A stretch of DNA of 64,000 nucleotides from assembly GCF_003752175.1 (NCBI RefSeq), contig NZ_RJVF01000014.1:1-64000 (forward strand). Reading direction: 5' to 3'. Both the position numbers and the translations under genes were made by a program. Numbering within the stretch: the first letter of the stretch is position 1; each line of letters starts with the position of its first letter. Source of the DNA: Comamonas sp. BIGb0124 (GTDB lineage: Bacteria > Pseudomonadota > Gammaproteobacteria > Burkholderiales > Burkholderiaceae_C). This document shows, in pieces, positions 21,801 through 30,931 of the stretch. The notes below the pieces were generated by a model. The model saw nothing but the letters and a program-made list of their open reading frames with translations, had not been told where the DNA came from and did not search any database.

Positions 21801-22046
21801 CGGCCGATTCTCATGACCACGCTGGCGGCGCTGTTCGGCGCCGTTCCGCTGATGCTGGCGTCGGGTTCGGGTGCCGAACTGCGGCAGCCGCTGGGCATCG
21901 TGATGGTGGGCGGTCTGCTGCTGAGCCAGGTGCTCACGGTGTTCACCACGCCGGTGGTCTACCTGCTGTTCGATCGTCTGGGCCATCGGCTCGGCGCACG
22001 GGGGCCCGCGGCCGCAACGGGCGCGCAACGGATGACGGACGCATGA
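18861..22046 (+). CDS. mdtB: RND efflux pump subunit MdtB-like
   Basis: Inner-membrane proton/drug antiporter subunit of 1061 residues with 12 expected membrane segments and two large periplasmic loops. The proton-relay pair is in TGFVVDDAIVMLEN (TM4), and the TM10 Lys appears in GLVKKNGIMMVDFA. In E. coli MdtB and MdtC form a B2C heterotrimer. A low-complexity Ala/Thr/Ser/Gly stretch near residues 250-275 interrupts the porter domain. It overlaps both its neighbours by four bases, indicating translational coupling. Confidence 0.93.
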   Translation: MNVSRIFILRPVATTLLMLAMLVAGLMAWRLMPVAALPQVEYPIIQVYTFQPGASPDVMARTVTAPLERQLGQIPALRQMSSTSSGGASVVTLQFTLEANAAVVEQDVQSALQVAGSLLPDDLPAPPIYRKVNPADAPILTLAVTSDTLPLHEVHELIQTRVAQKLAQIPGVGMVSLAGGQRPALRVRVNPAALAAHDLDMEAVRRALVAANANQAKGSFDGPYRTTLLDANDQLLSPSDYRDLVLAWRGGAAQATTAASGTGLPGTASSGTPSALNGSGAPVRLGDVAEVERAAEDRFMAAWADRQPAVLVNIQRQPGANVIAVADRVQALLPQLTATLPAAVQVTLLTDRTHSIRASVRDVQKEMVLAVGLVVLVTFLFLRRAAATFIPSVAVPLSLVGTFGVMYLLGFSINNLSLMALTIATGFVVDDAIVMLENIARHREAGLPPLAAALRGAREIGFTLVSLTVSLVAVLIPLLFMGDVVGRLFHEFAVTLAVAIGISLVVSLTLTPMMCARLLREPPAAHDGNGGVLGRVIRRYAVMLDWVLARQSWALAALAATIALTAALWWLVPKGFFPVQDSGVIQVVTELPPGSAFTVVAQRQQALAAALLEEPDVASLSSFIGVDGSNSALSMGRMLINLRGHGERVAGAEEILQGLRVRAARVQGITAWFQPVQELAIEDRVSPTQYQFTLTTPDAQQLQQWVPRLVERLSTRGELVDVASDLQHQAEQAFVQVDRDAAARLGLSVADVATALQNAFAQRQVATLFTQASQYRVVLEADPRQLQGLDSLDKVYVNTAAGRAVPLASVATVSQRPAALQLTQQGQFPAATVSFNLASGWSLGQAVEAIEQERDALALPAAVEMRFQGAAEAFRGSLSSTLWLILAAVVTMYIVLGVLYESAIHPVTILSTLPSAAVGALLALWIAGRPLDLIAVIGIVLLIGLVKKNGIMMVDFALQAQRQDGLAPFDAIRRAALQRFRPILMTTLAALFGAVPLMLASGSGAELRQPLGIVMVGGLLLSQVLTVFTTPVVYLLFDRLGHRLGARGPAAATGAQRMTDA

Positions 22047-25000
22047 ATCTGCCCCGTCTGTGCATCCGCCGGCCGGTGGGTTGCTGCCTGCTGGCGCTGG
22101 GCCTGGTGCTGCTGGGTGCCGCGGCCTGGCGCCACCTGCCGGTGGCGTCGCTGCCGCAGGTCGATTACCCCGTCATCGAGGTCTCTGCCAGCCTGCCGGG
22201 CGCCAGCCCCGAAAGCATCTCGGGCACGGTGGCCGCGCCGCTGGAGCGTGCCTTCGGCAGCATCGCCGGGGTCACGGCGATCTACTCGAGCAGCAACCAG
22301 GGGTCGGCCGAGGTCGACATCGAGTTCGAGCTCGGCCACGATATCCATGAGGCGGCGCGCGACGTGCAGGCCGCGCTCAACGCGGTGCGCTCGCAACTGC
22401 CGGCAGGCATGCCGCGCAGCCCCACTTTCACCAAGATCCAGGCCGGGCAGCGGCCCATCCTGGTGCTGGCGCTGTCTTCGCCGCGCCTGTCGCCCAGCGT
22501 GCTGTACGACGCCGCCGCCAGCGTGCTCTCGCAGAAGATCGCGCAGGTGCCCGGTGTGGCCCGCGTGTCGATCGGCGGGGCCTCGTTGCCGGCGGTGCGG
22601 GTGCAGGTCGATCCGGCGGCGCTGGCCCATCAGGGCGTCGCGCTCGACGAGGTGAGTGCCGCGATCGCCGCCACTTCGCCGCTGCGTCCGCTGGGTGTCG
22701 TCGAGCAGGACGGCCGGCGCTGGCAGGTGGCGCTGGAAGAGCCGTCGCGCCGGGCCGCCGATTACCGGCCTCTGGTGGTGCGCTGGCAGGACGGGCGGCC
22801 GGTGCGCCTGGCCGATGTGGCCGCCGTCGGCGACAGTACCGAAAACCGCTACAGCAGCGGTTTCCACAACGACCGCGATGCCGTGATCCTGCAGGTCCAG
22901 CGCCAGCCGGGCGCCAACATCGTGCAGACGGTCGATGCGATCCGCGCCCAGCTTCCTTACCTGCGCACGCTGATGCCGGCCGACGCCCGGCTCGACATCG
23001 TGCTCGAACGGACGCAGGGCATCCGGGCCACGCTGCACGAAGCCTATCTCACGCTCGGCCTGTCGATCGTGCTGGTGGTGCTGGTGGTGGCCGCTTTTCT
23101 GGGGCGCCTGCGCACGGCGCTGATCCCCACGGTGGCGCTGCCGGTCTCTCTGGTGGGCACGTTCACGGTCATGTATGCGTGGGGTTTCTCGCTCAACAAC
23201 CTGTCGCTGATGGCCCTGATCGTGGCGGCCGGGCTGGTGGTCGACGATGCCATCGTGGTGCTGGAGAACGTCGAGCGCCACATCGAACGGGGTCTGAGCC
23301 CGCTGCGCGCGGCCCTGCGCGGCGCCGGCGAAGTCGGCTTCACGCTGCTGGCCATGAACCTGGCGCTGGTGATGGTGTTCGTGTCCATCCTCTTCATGGG
23401 CGGCGTGGTGCAGCGGCTGTTCCGCGAGTTTTCCATCACGCTGTCGGCGGCGGTGATGATCTCGCTGCTGGTGTCGCTCACGCTCACGCCCGTGCTGTGC
23501 GCCTACGGCTTGCGAGGGCGAACGCTCCGGCGGACCGATGCGGCACAGCCGGGCCGGGCGGCGCGGGTGTCACGGATCGCGGCCGCCATGTTCTCGGATG
23601 TGCAGCGCCTGTACGGCCGCAGCCTGGCCTGGACGCTGCGTCACGGCTGGCTGGCCTTGCTGGTGCTGGGCGGCGTGATCGCGCTCAACGTCTACCTGTA
23701 CATGGCATTGCCCAAGACCTTGCTGCCGCGCCAGGACACCGGCATCGTGCATGCCTTTGTGCGGGGCGACGACGGATTTTCGTTCCAGGTGATGCAGCCG
23801 AAGATCGAGGCCTACCGGCGCCTGCTGGTGCGCGACCCGGCCGTGGCCCACGTGGCCGGCACGAGCGGCGGCGCGGGCGGCATCAGCAACAGCTCGCTGA
23901 TGGTCAGCCTCAAGCCGCTGGCCGAGCGCGGCGAGCCGACCCAGGCCGTGATCAACCGGCTGCGCACGCTGGCGCCGGCGGTTCCCGGGGCCATCCTGAG
24001 CCCGATGATCGAGCAGGACATCCAGATCGGCGGCATGTCGTTCGGCAACGTGGACCACGAACTGATCCTGCGCTCGGACGACCTGAGCCTGCTGCGCACC
24101 TGGGCCCGCAAGGCGGCTCTGGCCATGGCCGAGATGCCCGAACTGGCCGACGTGTCGCCGCTCAGCGATGGCGGGGCGCAGCAGGTCGTGCTGAACATCG
24201 ACCGCGAGGCCGCGGCACGCCTGGGCGTGGACATGGCCATGATCGCCGAGGTGCTGAGCAACTCGTATGCGCAACGGCAGGTGGCGACGCTGTACGACCG
24301 GCTCAACCAGTACCACGTGGTGATGGAGGTCGATCCGCGCTACACCAGCCAGCCGCAGAGCCTGGCGCAGGTGCAGGTGCTGACGGCCGGCGGCCAGCGG
24401 GTGCCGCTGTCGACCTTCGCCTCGTGGGGCTACGGACTGGCCGACGACCGCGTGAGCCACTTCAACCTGTTCGCCGCGATGGACGTCGGCTACAACCTGG
24501 CTCCGGGCGTGACGCAGGCGCAGGCCAGCCGCGCCATCGACGACATGCTGGCGCGCATCATGCTGCCCTCGGGCGTGCACCGGGCGCCGTCGGGGCAGGA
24601 GGGCGCCGAGGCCAGCACCATCCGCGCCCAGCCGCTGCTGATCCTGGGCGTGCTGCTGGCGGTCTACCTGCTGCTGGGCGTGCTCTACGAAAGCGCACTG
24701 CATCCGCTGACCATTCTCTCGACCCTGCCGCCGGCCGGCATCGGGGCCTTGCTGGCGTTGTGGATCACGGGCACGGAGTTCAGCCTGATGGCCCTGCTGG
24801 GCCTGTTCCTGCTGATCGGCGTGGTCATGAAAAACGCCATCCTGATGATCGACTTCGCACTCGATGCGCAGCGGCGTCTGGGATTGGCGGCCGACCAGGC
24901 CATCCACCGGGCGGCGGCCCTGCGCCTGCGGCCCATTCTGATGACCAACCTGGCCGGTCTGCTGGGTGCGCTGCCGCTGGTGCTGGGCATGGGCGAGGGC

Positions 25001-25204
25001 GGTGAACTGCGGCGGCCGCTGGGCCTGGCCATCATGGGCGGCCTGGCCGTGAGCCAGTTCATCACGCTCTACACCACCCCGGTGGTCTACCTCGGCCTGG
25101 AGCGGCTCAGGGCCCACCTGCCGGGCAGGAGCGGCACGCCGTCCACGCCTCTTTCGCCCGCTCCCCGGCCGGGCCGGGCCCCGACGGGTCCGCTTTCATC
25201 GTGA
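22043..25204 (+). CDS. mdtC: RND efflux pump subunit MdtC-like
   Basis: Second RND subunit, 1053 residues, about one-third identical by eye to the preceding one. AAGLVVDDAIVVLEN keeps the TM4 Asp pair and GVVMKNAILMIDFA the TM10 Lys. In heterotrimeric MdtBC pumps the C subunit is thought to bind substrate. ATG 22043 overlaps the mdtB stop. Substrates reported for this family include novobiocin and bile salts, but specificity here is not inferable. Confidence 0.93.
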   Translation: MNLPRLCIRRPVGCCLLALGLVLLGAAAWRHLPVASLPQVDYPVIEVSASLPGASPESISGTVAAPLERAFGSIAGVTAIYSSSNQGSAEVDIEFELGHDIHEAARDVQAALNAVRSQLPAGMPRSPTFTKIQAGQRPILVLALSSPRLSPSVLYDAAASVLSQKIAQVPGVARVSIGGASLPAVRVQVDPAALAHQGVALDEVSAAIAATSPLRPLGVVEQDGRRWQVALEEPSRRAADYRPLVVRWQDGRPVRLADVAAVGDSTENRYSSGFHNDRDAVILQVQRQPGANIVQTVDAIRAQLPYLRTLMPADARLDIVLERTQGIRATLHEAYLTLGLSIVLVVLVVAAFLGRLRTALIPTVALPVSLVGTFTVMYAWGFSLNNLSLMALIVAAGLVVDDAIVVLENVERHIERGLSPLRAALRGAGEVGFTLLAMNLALVMVFVSILFMGGVVQRLFREFSITLSAAVMISLLVSLTLTPVLCAYGLRGRTLRRTDAAQPGRAARVSRIAAAMFSDVQRLYGRSLAWTLRHGWLALLVLGGVIALNVYLYMALPKTLLPRQDTGIVHAFVRGDDGFSFQVMQPKIEAYRRLLVRDPAVAHVAGTSGGAGGISNSSLMVSLKPLAERGEPTQAVINRLRTLAPAVPGAILSPMIEQDIQIGGMSFGNVDHELILRSDDLSLLRTWARKAALAMAEMPELADVSPLSDGGAQQVVLNIDREAAARLGVDMAMIAEVLSNSYAQRQVATLYDRLNQYHVVMEVDPRYTSQPQSLAQVQVLTAGGQRVPLSTFASWGYGLADDRVSHFNLFAAMDVGYNLAPGVTQAQASRAIDDMLARIMLPSGVHRAPSGQEGAEASTIRAQPLLILGVLLAVYLLLGVLYESALHPLTILSTLPPAGIGALLALWITGTEFSLMALLGLFLLIGVVMKNAILMIDFALDAQRRLGLAADQAIHRAAALRLRPILMTNLAGLLGALPLVLGMGEGGELRRPLGLAIMGGLAVSQFITLYTTPVVYLGLERLRAHLPGRSGTPSTPLSPAPRPGRAPTGPLSS

Positions 25205-25211
25205 CGTGTAC

Positions 25212-26798
25212 ATGACGACTTATTTCTGCAAGCCTCCGTTGCGCCGCCACATGGCCGCCTTGTCCTGCAGCCTGGGGCTGCTGACGCTGACGCTGGCCGG
25301 CTGTGCCGTGGGGCCGGACTACCAGCGGCCCGCCATCGAGGCCCCCGAACGTTATCGCCATGAGGCGGGCTGGCAGACGGTGGCCGCCGCGCGGGCCCGT
25401 GTGGCGCCGGACGGCAATGAAACCGGGAACCCGATCGCCGCCGGAGCCGAGGCCGTGCCGGGCGCGGCGGGCAACGCATGGTGGCAGCCCTTCGATGACC
25501 GCCTGCTGGGTGCGCTGCTGGATGAAAGCGCCGTGGCCAACCAGACCGTGGCTCAGGCCGAGGCGCGTTACCGCCAGGCCTGGGCGCGGCTGCGTGGCGC
25601 GCGGGCCCAGGGCGCGCCGACCTTGGGCGCCAGCCTGGGCGCGACCCGCAGCGCCAGCAGCCGGGCCGGCAGCAGCGGCGAGAGCGAGCGTGTCGGCAAT
25701 GGCTACGAGACGGGTGTGCAACTGAGCTGGACGCTGGATCTGTGGGGCCGTGTCCGCCGGCAGGTCGAGGCCGACGATGCGAGTCTGCAGGCCAGTGCGG
25801 CCGACCTCGCCGCTGCGCGTCTGAGCGTGCAGGCCTTGCTGGCGCAGAGTTATTTCCAGTTGCGCATCAACGACCAGCAGCAGGTGTTGCTCGACCAGAC
25901 CCTGGCTGCCTATGCGCGGGCGCTGCAGCTCACGCGCAACCAGTACGAGGCGGGGCTGGTGGCTCGGGCCGACGTGATCCAGTCGCAGACCCAGCTCGAA
26001 TCGCTCAGGGTCGAGGTCTATGAGCTGGCGCAGACCCGTGCCGAGCTGGAGAACGCGATGGCGGTGCTCCTGGGCCGTGCGCCGGGCGGATGGCAGTTGC
26101 AGCCGTCGGCCGCTCTGGCCGAAACCCCGCCCAAGGAGGCCGGCTCGGACCGGGCCCGCGTCGCGGCGGCCTACCCCGACCTGACGCTGCCCCGGATTCC
26201 CGCCGAACTGCCATCGGCCCTGCTGGTGCGGCGGCCCGACGTGGTTGCCGCCGAGCGGCAGGTCGCCTCGGCGAACGCCGCCATCGGCGTGGCCCGCAGC
26301 GCCTGGCTGCCCGAGCTCAGCCTGAACGCCAGCTACGGTGCCAGTGCGAGCCAATGGGCGCGGCTGTTCGATGCGCCCTATCGCATCTGGTCGCTGGGCC
26401 CGGCCTGGGCCGCGACGCTGTTCGACGGCGGGCGGCGGGCGGCCGTGAGCCAGGAGGCGCAGGCCAGCTACGACGAGCAGGTCGCCACCTACCGGCAGAC
26501 CGTGCTGACGGCCTGGCAGGAGGTCGACAATGCCCTGGCCGCGCAGCAGTGGCTGGCGGCGCGTGCCGAACAGCAGGCCCGCCTGGTGGCGCTGGCGCAG
26601 GAGAACGAACGTGTGGTGGGCAACCGCTACCGCGAAGGCCTGGTCACCTACCTGGAACTCAGCACCGCGCAGAACCTCACGTTCTCGAGCCAGCGCGATG
26701 CCCTGAGCACGCTGGGGCAGCAGCTCGAGGCCCGGGTGCGGCTGGTGGTGGCGTTGGGCGGCGGATGGACGGTCACCGGCCTCGCACAGACGCCTTGA
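25212..26798 (+). CDS. NodT-family outer membrane efflux lipoprotein
   Basis: TolC-like outer membrane channel of 528 residues. A lipobox (LAGC) follows the signal peptide, with AVGPDYQRP next, the hallmark of NodT/OprM proteins; two repeated coiled-coil halves follow (about 110-300 and 320-520), and SLNASYGASASQ is typical. It completes the tripartite pump encoded by the three genes upstream, 7 bases after mdtC. GTG 25206 is an alternative start two codons earlier. A long Ala/Gly insertion near residues 60-90 is unusual. Confidence 0.92.
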   Translation: MTTYFCKPPLRRHMAALSCSLGLLTLTLAGCAVGPDYQRPAIEAPERYRHEAGWQTVAAARARVAPDGNETGNPIAAGAEAVPGAAGNAWWQPFDDRLLGALLDESAVANQTVAQAEARYRQAWARLRGARAQGAPTLGASLGATRSASSRAGSSGESERVGNGYETGVQLSWTLDLWGRVRRQVEADDASLQASAADLAAARLSVQALLAQSYFQLRINDQQQVLLDQTLAAYARALQLTRNQYEAGLVARADVIQSQTQLESLRVEVYELAQTRAELENAMAVLLGRAPGGWQLQPSAALAETPPKEAGSDRARVAAAYPDLTLPRIPAELPSALLVRRPDVVAAERQVASANAAIGVARSAWLPELSLNASYGASASQWARLFDAPYRIWSLGPAWAATLFDGGRRAAVSQEAQASYDEQVATYRQTVLTAWQEVDNALAAQQWLAARAEQQARLVALAQENERVVGNRYREGLVTYLELSTAQNLTFSSQRDALSTLGQQLEARVRLVVALGGGWTVTGLAQTP

Positions 26799-26808
26799 GG
26801 CCTTGGCG

Positions 26809-28704
26809 TCAGCCGGCCTGTGCGGTTTCCAGCCAGGCCTGGGCCCGCGTGGCGTCCGACACGGCCAGACGCCAGACGATGCTCTGGGTGTCGACCTCGG
26901 GCCATTCCAGGTGCAGCGTCAGCAGACGCTGGTCGCGCGAGACGAGCAGTTCGGTCGCGGCATAACGCACCTTGCCGGATGTGCCGGCCGGGGCCGCACG
27001 GCTGATGCGGGTGGCCTTGGGCTGCCGGTAGAGCAGCAGGTCGTCGAGCTTGTGCAGGCGCCAGCCGTTGGCCGCCAGCACTTCGTCGCCGGGGGCCAGA
27101 CCGGCCGCCTCGCCGGCGCTGCCGCGCAGCACGGTGTTGATCTTCACGCTGCTGCGCTGCGCCGCATCGCCCTCGCTGGCGCGCAGGCCCAGGCGCTGCG
27201 CCAGCGTGGCCGGGTCGAGCTTGACGTCGATGCCATGGGCCGCGAGCAGCTCCTGCAGCGGCAGTTCGCGGGTGCCATGGACCCAGGCGTCGAGTTCGGC
27301 ATTCAGGCTCTGGCCGGCCACCTGGGCCAGCGCCTGGCGCACATCGGATTCGGCGATGGGGCCGCCCTCGCTGCTTTGCCACAGCAGCCGCATGACGTGG
27401 TCGAGCGTGCCGTTGCCCGTACCGTGCTGGCGCAGCGTGAGGTCGAGCGCGAGCGCCACGGTGGCGCCCTTGGTGTAGTAGCTGACCGTGGCGTTGGGGC
27501 TGTTGGCATCTTGCCGGTAGTACTTCACCCAGGCATCGAAACTCGACTGGGCCACGCTCTGGACCTGGCGGCCCGGCGTCTGGCGCACCTGGTTGATGGT
27601 CTTGGAGAGCAGCTTGAGGTAGGCCGCATCGTCGATCAGGCCGGCGCGGCGCAGCAGCAGGTCGTCGTAATAGCTGGTGAAACCCTCGAAGAACCAGAGC
27701 AGCTCGGTGTAGTTCTCGGCCGCGTAGTCGTAACGCGCCAGTTCGGCAGGCCGCAGGCGCTTCACGTTCCAGGTGTGGAAGTACTCGTGGCAGATCAGCC
27801 CCAGCAGCGTGATGTAGCCATCGCCCTGGGCCTGCGTGCCGTTCTGCTGGCCGAGCAGCGGCAGGTCGCGCCGGGTGCAGATCAGCGCCGTGCTGTGGCG
27901 ATGCTCCAGGCCGCCGTAACCCTCGCCGGTTGCATTGAGCATGAACACGTAACGGTCGTGCGGCGTGCGGCGCTGGCCGGCATCGCGTGAGCCGCGTGTG
28001 CCGCGGGCCTTGGGCGCGGCCGGGTGCCAGAAGGCGATGGCTTCTTCGCAGATGCGTCGGCTGTCCTCGATCAGGCGCGCGCCGTCGAAGGTGGGCGGTG
28101 CGCCGGCGACGACGAAGCGATGCGGCACGCCGTGCGCCTCGAATTCGCCGACCCAGCAGTCGCCGATCTCGACGGGCGAGTCGGCCAGTTCGTCGTAGTC
28201 GGCGGCACGGTACAGGCCGAAGCCGGTCTTGCGCGCCACACGCAAGGGTTTCAGGGCCGTGTAGAGGCGGGCACCGGCGATGCCGTCGAATCCCTCCACC
28301 TCGAGATCGTGCGGCCGATCCTGCTGGCCTTCGGCCTGCAGGCACAGGCTGGTCGGGTTGAAGAAGGCGCGGCGCGTGTCCAGCCAGGCCGTGCGCACCG
28401 AGTCGTCGTGGGCATACACCTCGTAGTGCAGGACCAGCGGCACGCCCGGCGTGCAGTCGATCTGCCAACGGTGCTTGTCCAGCTGGCGTACGGCGGGCTT
28501 GCGGCGGCCCTGGCTGGCGCGCAGCTTCTGCAGATGCTTGGCGAATTCACGCACCAGATAGCTGCCGGGAATCCAGACGGGCAGGGCCACGATCTGGCCG
28601 GCCTCGGGTTCGGCGATGGTGAAGGTCACGCCGTAGAGGTGGGCCTGCAGGTCGGCGGCTTCGATCCGGTAGTGCAGGGCGGAGGTCTTGGAGGAAGAGG
28701 TCAT
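26809..28704 (-). CDS. M61-family glycyl aminopeptidase-like protease with PDZ domain
   Basis: Metalloprotease of 631 residues. N-terminal beta domain, then the gluzincin motif HEYFHTWNVKR near residue 305 with the downstream Glu in WFFEGFTSYY, and a C-terminal PDZ domain (INTVLRGSAGEAAGLAPGDEVLAANGWRL). No signal peptide is evident, so a cytoplasmic location is likely. The start at 28704 (MTSSSKTSALHYRIE) follows a GGAGGAAGAG ribosome-binding site. It converges with the efflux operon with only 10 bases between stops and no visible terminator. Confidence 0.92.
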   Translation of the reverse strand: MTSSSKTSALHYRIEAADLQAHLYGVTFTIAEPEAGQIVALPVWIPGSYLVREFAKHLQKLRASQGRRKPAVRQLDKHRWQIDCTPGVPLVLHYEVYAHDDSVRTAWLDTRRAFFNPTSLCLQAEGQQDRPHDLEVEGFDGIAGARLYTALKPLRVARKTGFGLYRAADYDELADSPVEIGDCWVGEFEAHGVPHRFVVAGAPPTFDGARLIEDSRRICEEAIAFWHPAAPKARGTRGSRDAGQRRTPHDRYVFMLNATGEGYGGLEHRHSTALICTRRDLPLLGQQNGTQAQGDGYITLLGLICHEYFHTWNVKRLRPAELARYDYAAENYTELLWFFEGFTSYYDDLLLRRAGLIDDAAYLKLLSKTINQVRQTPGRQVQSVAQSSFDAWVKYYRQDANSPNATVSYYTKGATVALALDLTLRQHGTGNGTLDHVMRLLWQSSEGGPIAESDVRQALAQVAGQSLNAELDAWVHGTRELPLQELLAAHGIDVKLDPATLAQRLGLRASEGDAAQRSSVKINTVLRGSAGEAAGLAPGDEVLAANGWRLHKLDDLLLYRQPKATRISRAAPAGTSGKVRYAATELLVSRDQRLLTLHLEWPEVDTQSIVWRLAVSDATRAQAWLETAQAG

Positions 28705-28755
28705 GGCGGCACAAAAAAGAACCGGGCCTGCGGGGCCCGGCATGGCGTCGGCGGT

Positions 28756-29502
28756 TTACTTCTTGCTGCTGGCGACCAGCAGGCTTTCGATCTGGGCGGC
28801 ACTGATGGCCCCCGGTACCCGCTGGCCGTCGACGAACAGCAGCGTGGGCGTGCCCTCGATCTTGTGTTTCTGGCCGAACGCGACGTTGCGCTTGAGCGCG
28901 GCCTCGCGGTCGCCGCTGCAACTGGCGCTGGGAATGGACTTGCCGCGCAGCATCCAGTCGTCCCAGACCTGGCTGGGCGACTTGGCGCACCAGATGTTCC
29001 GGGATTTCTCGACCGAGTCCTGGCCCAGGATGGGGTACAGGAAGGTGTGCACGGTCACGTTGTCGACCTTGGCGAGTTCGGACTCGAAGCGTTTGCAGTA
29101 ACCGCAGTTGGGGTCGGCGAACACCACCAGCTTGCGCTCGCCCTTGCCGCGCTTGGTGACGAAGGCGTCGTCGAGCGGCAGCTTGGAGACATCGACCGCG
29201 CTGAGTTCGGCGATGCGCTGCTGGGTGAGGTTGGCCTTGGTCTTGAGGTCGAGCAGCTCGCCCTGGATGAGGAAGTTGCCGCCGGCGTCGGTGTAGAGCA
29301 CGTCGCTGCCCATGCGCACTTCGTACAGGCCCGACCACGGGGTGGTCCGCACTTCGTCGATGGCCGGCAGGCTGGGCAGGCGATCGGGCAAGGCCTTGCG
29401 GATGGCGGCCTCCTGAGCCAGGGCGGGCAGTGCGGCGCAGGCCAGCAGGGCGGCCGTGGCCAGCCGGGAGATCAGTCGGAAAAACAGCGGGGATCGCGTC
29501 AT
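28756..29502 (-). CDS. dsbC: DsbC-family thiol:disulfide interchange protein
   Basis: Periplasmic disulfide isomerase/thioredoxin-fold protein of 248 residues. A signal peptide ending PALAQ, an N-terminal dimerisation domain (SGLYEVRMGSDVLYTDAGGNFLIQGELLD), the active site CGYC near residue 131 and the cis-Pro loop GTPT are all present. DsbC reshuffles wrong disulfides in exported proteins. It is followed by the M61 peptidase 51 bases away, and the UbiH-like gene lies 136 bases upstream. Confidence 0.95.
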   Translation of the reverse strand: MTRSPLFFRLISRLATAALLACAALPALAQEAAIRKALPDRLPSLPAIDEVRTTPWSGLYEVRMGSDVLYTDAGGNFLIQGELLDLKTKANLTQQRIAELSAVDVSKLPLDDAFVTKRGKGERKLVVFADPNCGYCKRFESELAKVDNVTVHTFLYPILGQDSVEKSRNIWCAKSPSQVWDDWMLRGKSIPSASCSGDREAALKRNVAFGQKHKIEGTPTLLFVDGQRVPGAISAAQIESLLVASSKK

Positions 29503-29638
29503 GACAAGGGTTCCTGGGTGTGCGGGTAGACGGATGGGGTGTCGGCTGGCCTGCGGCGGTGTCTCCGGCGGGCCGGCGTCGCGGCCGTCCGGGGCCGGAT
29601 GGATCGATGCGGGGCGCGGTGTCTGTGTCGACACCCTT

Positions 29639-30805
29639 TCAAAGGCCGACGGCGCGGCGGGTGACCCACTGCTTGAGCGGACCACTGTGGTTGAAGAGCT
29701 GCATGCCCCAGTTGCGCAGGCTGCGCACGGGCGCGGGGGTCTGTGCGAACAGTTGGAACAGGCCGTCGGTGGCTGCGCGCATGGCATGGGTGTCCAGCTT
29801 GCGCGCCCGTTCGTAGCGGCGCAGCAGTTGCAGGTCGCCCAGGGCGCGGTGCGGCGCGCGTGCGTGGATGATGGCGGCGAGCGTGGCCGCGTCGCCCAGA
29901 CCCAGGTTGAGCCCCTGGCCGGCCAGCGGGTGCACCGTGTGGGCGGCGTCGCCGGCCAGCGCAAAACCGGGGCCGACCCAGCGGTCGGCCAGCGCCATCT
30001 GCAGCGGCCATTGGGCGCGGGCACTCGACAGCGTGAGCGTGCCCAGCGCGTGGCCGCAGGCCTGCATCACGCGGGCGGCAAATTCGTCGTCGGGCAGGGC
30101 CTGCAGTTCCTGGGCATGTGCATCGGCGGCCGACCACACCAGGGCCACCTCCTGGCCGGCCGGGCCGCCCAAGGGCAGCAAGGCCAGCACTTCGCCCTGG
30201 CGGTCCTGGGGCGAGAGCCACTGGCGAGCCACCATGCGATGGGGCAATTCGGTCTTGAAACGTGCCGCGATACCGCGCTGGCCATAGGCCGCCGCGCTGT
30301 ATCGCACGCCGAACTCGGCGCGGGTCGCGCTTTCGCGGCCCTCGCAGACCAGGGTCAGCGCGGCGGGCACGGGCTCGTCGACAAGCTCGACATGGGCCTG
30401 GTACTGCACGGCCTGCGCCAGTCGCTGTTCGAGCGCGGGCACGTCCACGATCCAGTTGAGCGCATCCAGGTTCTGGGCCTCGGCATCGAACTGCACCAGA
30501 CCGCCTTCGTCGCCGAAGACCTCCATGCGCCGGACGGGCGTGGCCTGCGCCTCGTCGGGCCAGACCCGCAGGGACTGCAGCAGCTCGCGCGAGGCGCCGT
30601 TGAGGGCGTAGGCCCGCACATCTTCGGGACGGGGGGCCGCGCCCGGGGGCGCCTTCGGCGTGTAGAGCGCGATGCGCAGGCGGTCGCGCGCCAGCAGCAG
30701 GGCCAGCGTGTGGCCGACGATGCCACCGCCGCGGATACAGATGTCGAACGCGGGCGAGGACGGTGCGCCGCTGCGGGGCGACGGACGGACGGGGGAATGG
30801 ACCAT
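29639..30805 (-). CDS. UbiH/UbiF/VisC-family FAD monooxygenase
   Basis: Flavoprotein hydroxylase of 388 residues in the ubiquinone-biosynthesis family. N-terminal FAD motif ICIRGGGIVGHTLALLLARD (usually GGGxxG, kept here) and the C-terminal signature FALAGDAAHTVHPLAGQGLNLGLGD. The start is ATG 30805; the longer open frame to the right is antisense to the MOSC gene. It probably carries out one ring hydroxylation in coenzyme Q synthesis, but which carbon (C1, C5 or C6) cannot be told. Confidence 0.92.
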   Translation of the reverse strand: MVHSPVRPSPRSGAPSSPAFDICIRGGGIVGHTLALLLARDRLRIALYTPKAPPGAAPRPEDVRAYALNGASRELLQSLRVWPDEAQATPVRRMEVFGDEGGLVQFDAEAQNLDALNWIVDVPALEQRLAQAVQYQAHVELVDEPVPAALTLVCEGRESATRAEFGVRYSAAAYGQRGIAARFKTELPHRMVARQWLSPQDRQGEVLALLPLGGPAGQEVALVWSAADAHAQELQALPDDEFAARVMQACGHALGTLTLSSARAQWPLQMALADRWVGPGFALAGDAAHTVHPLAGQGLNLGLGDAATLAAIIHARAPHRALGDLQLLRRYERARKLDTHAMRAATDGLFQLFAQTPAPVRSLRNWGMQLFNHSGPLKQWVTRRAVGL

Positions 30806-30931
30806 CGCCAAATTGTAGGACCTGAGCCGCCGCCGTGTGCGCAGGGCGTCGGTGCACACGGCACAATCGGGCCATCCGCCTACCGTTCTCCAGCGGTGTG
30901 CCCCGCTCCGCGCCCCTCCTTTCCCGATGCC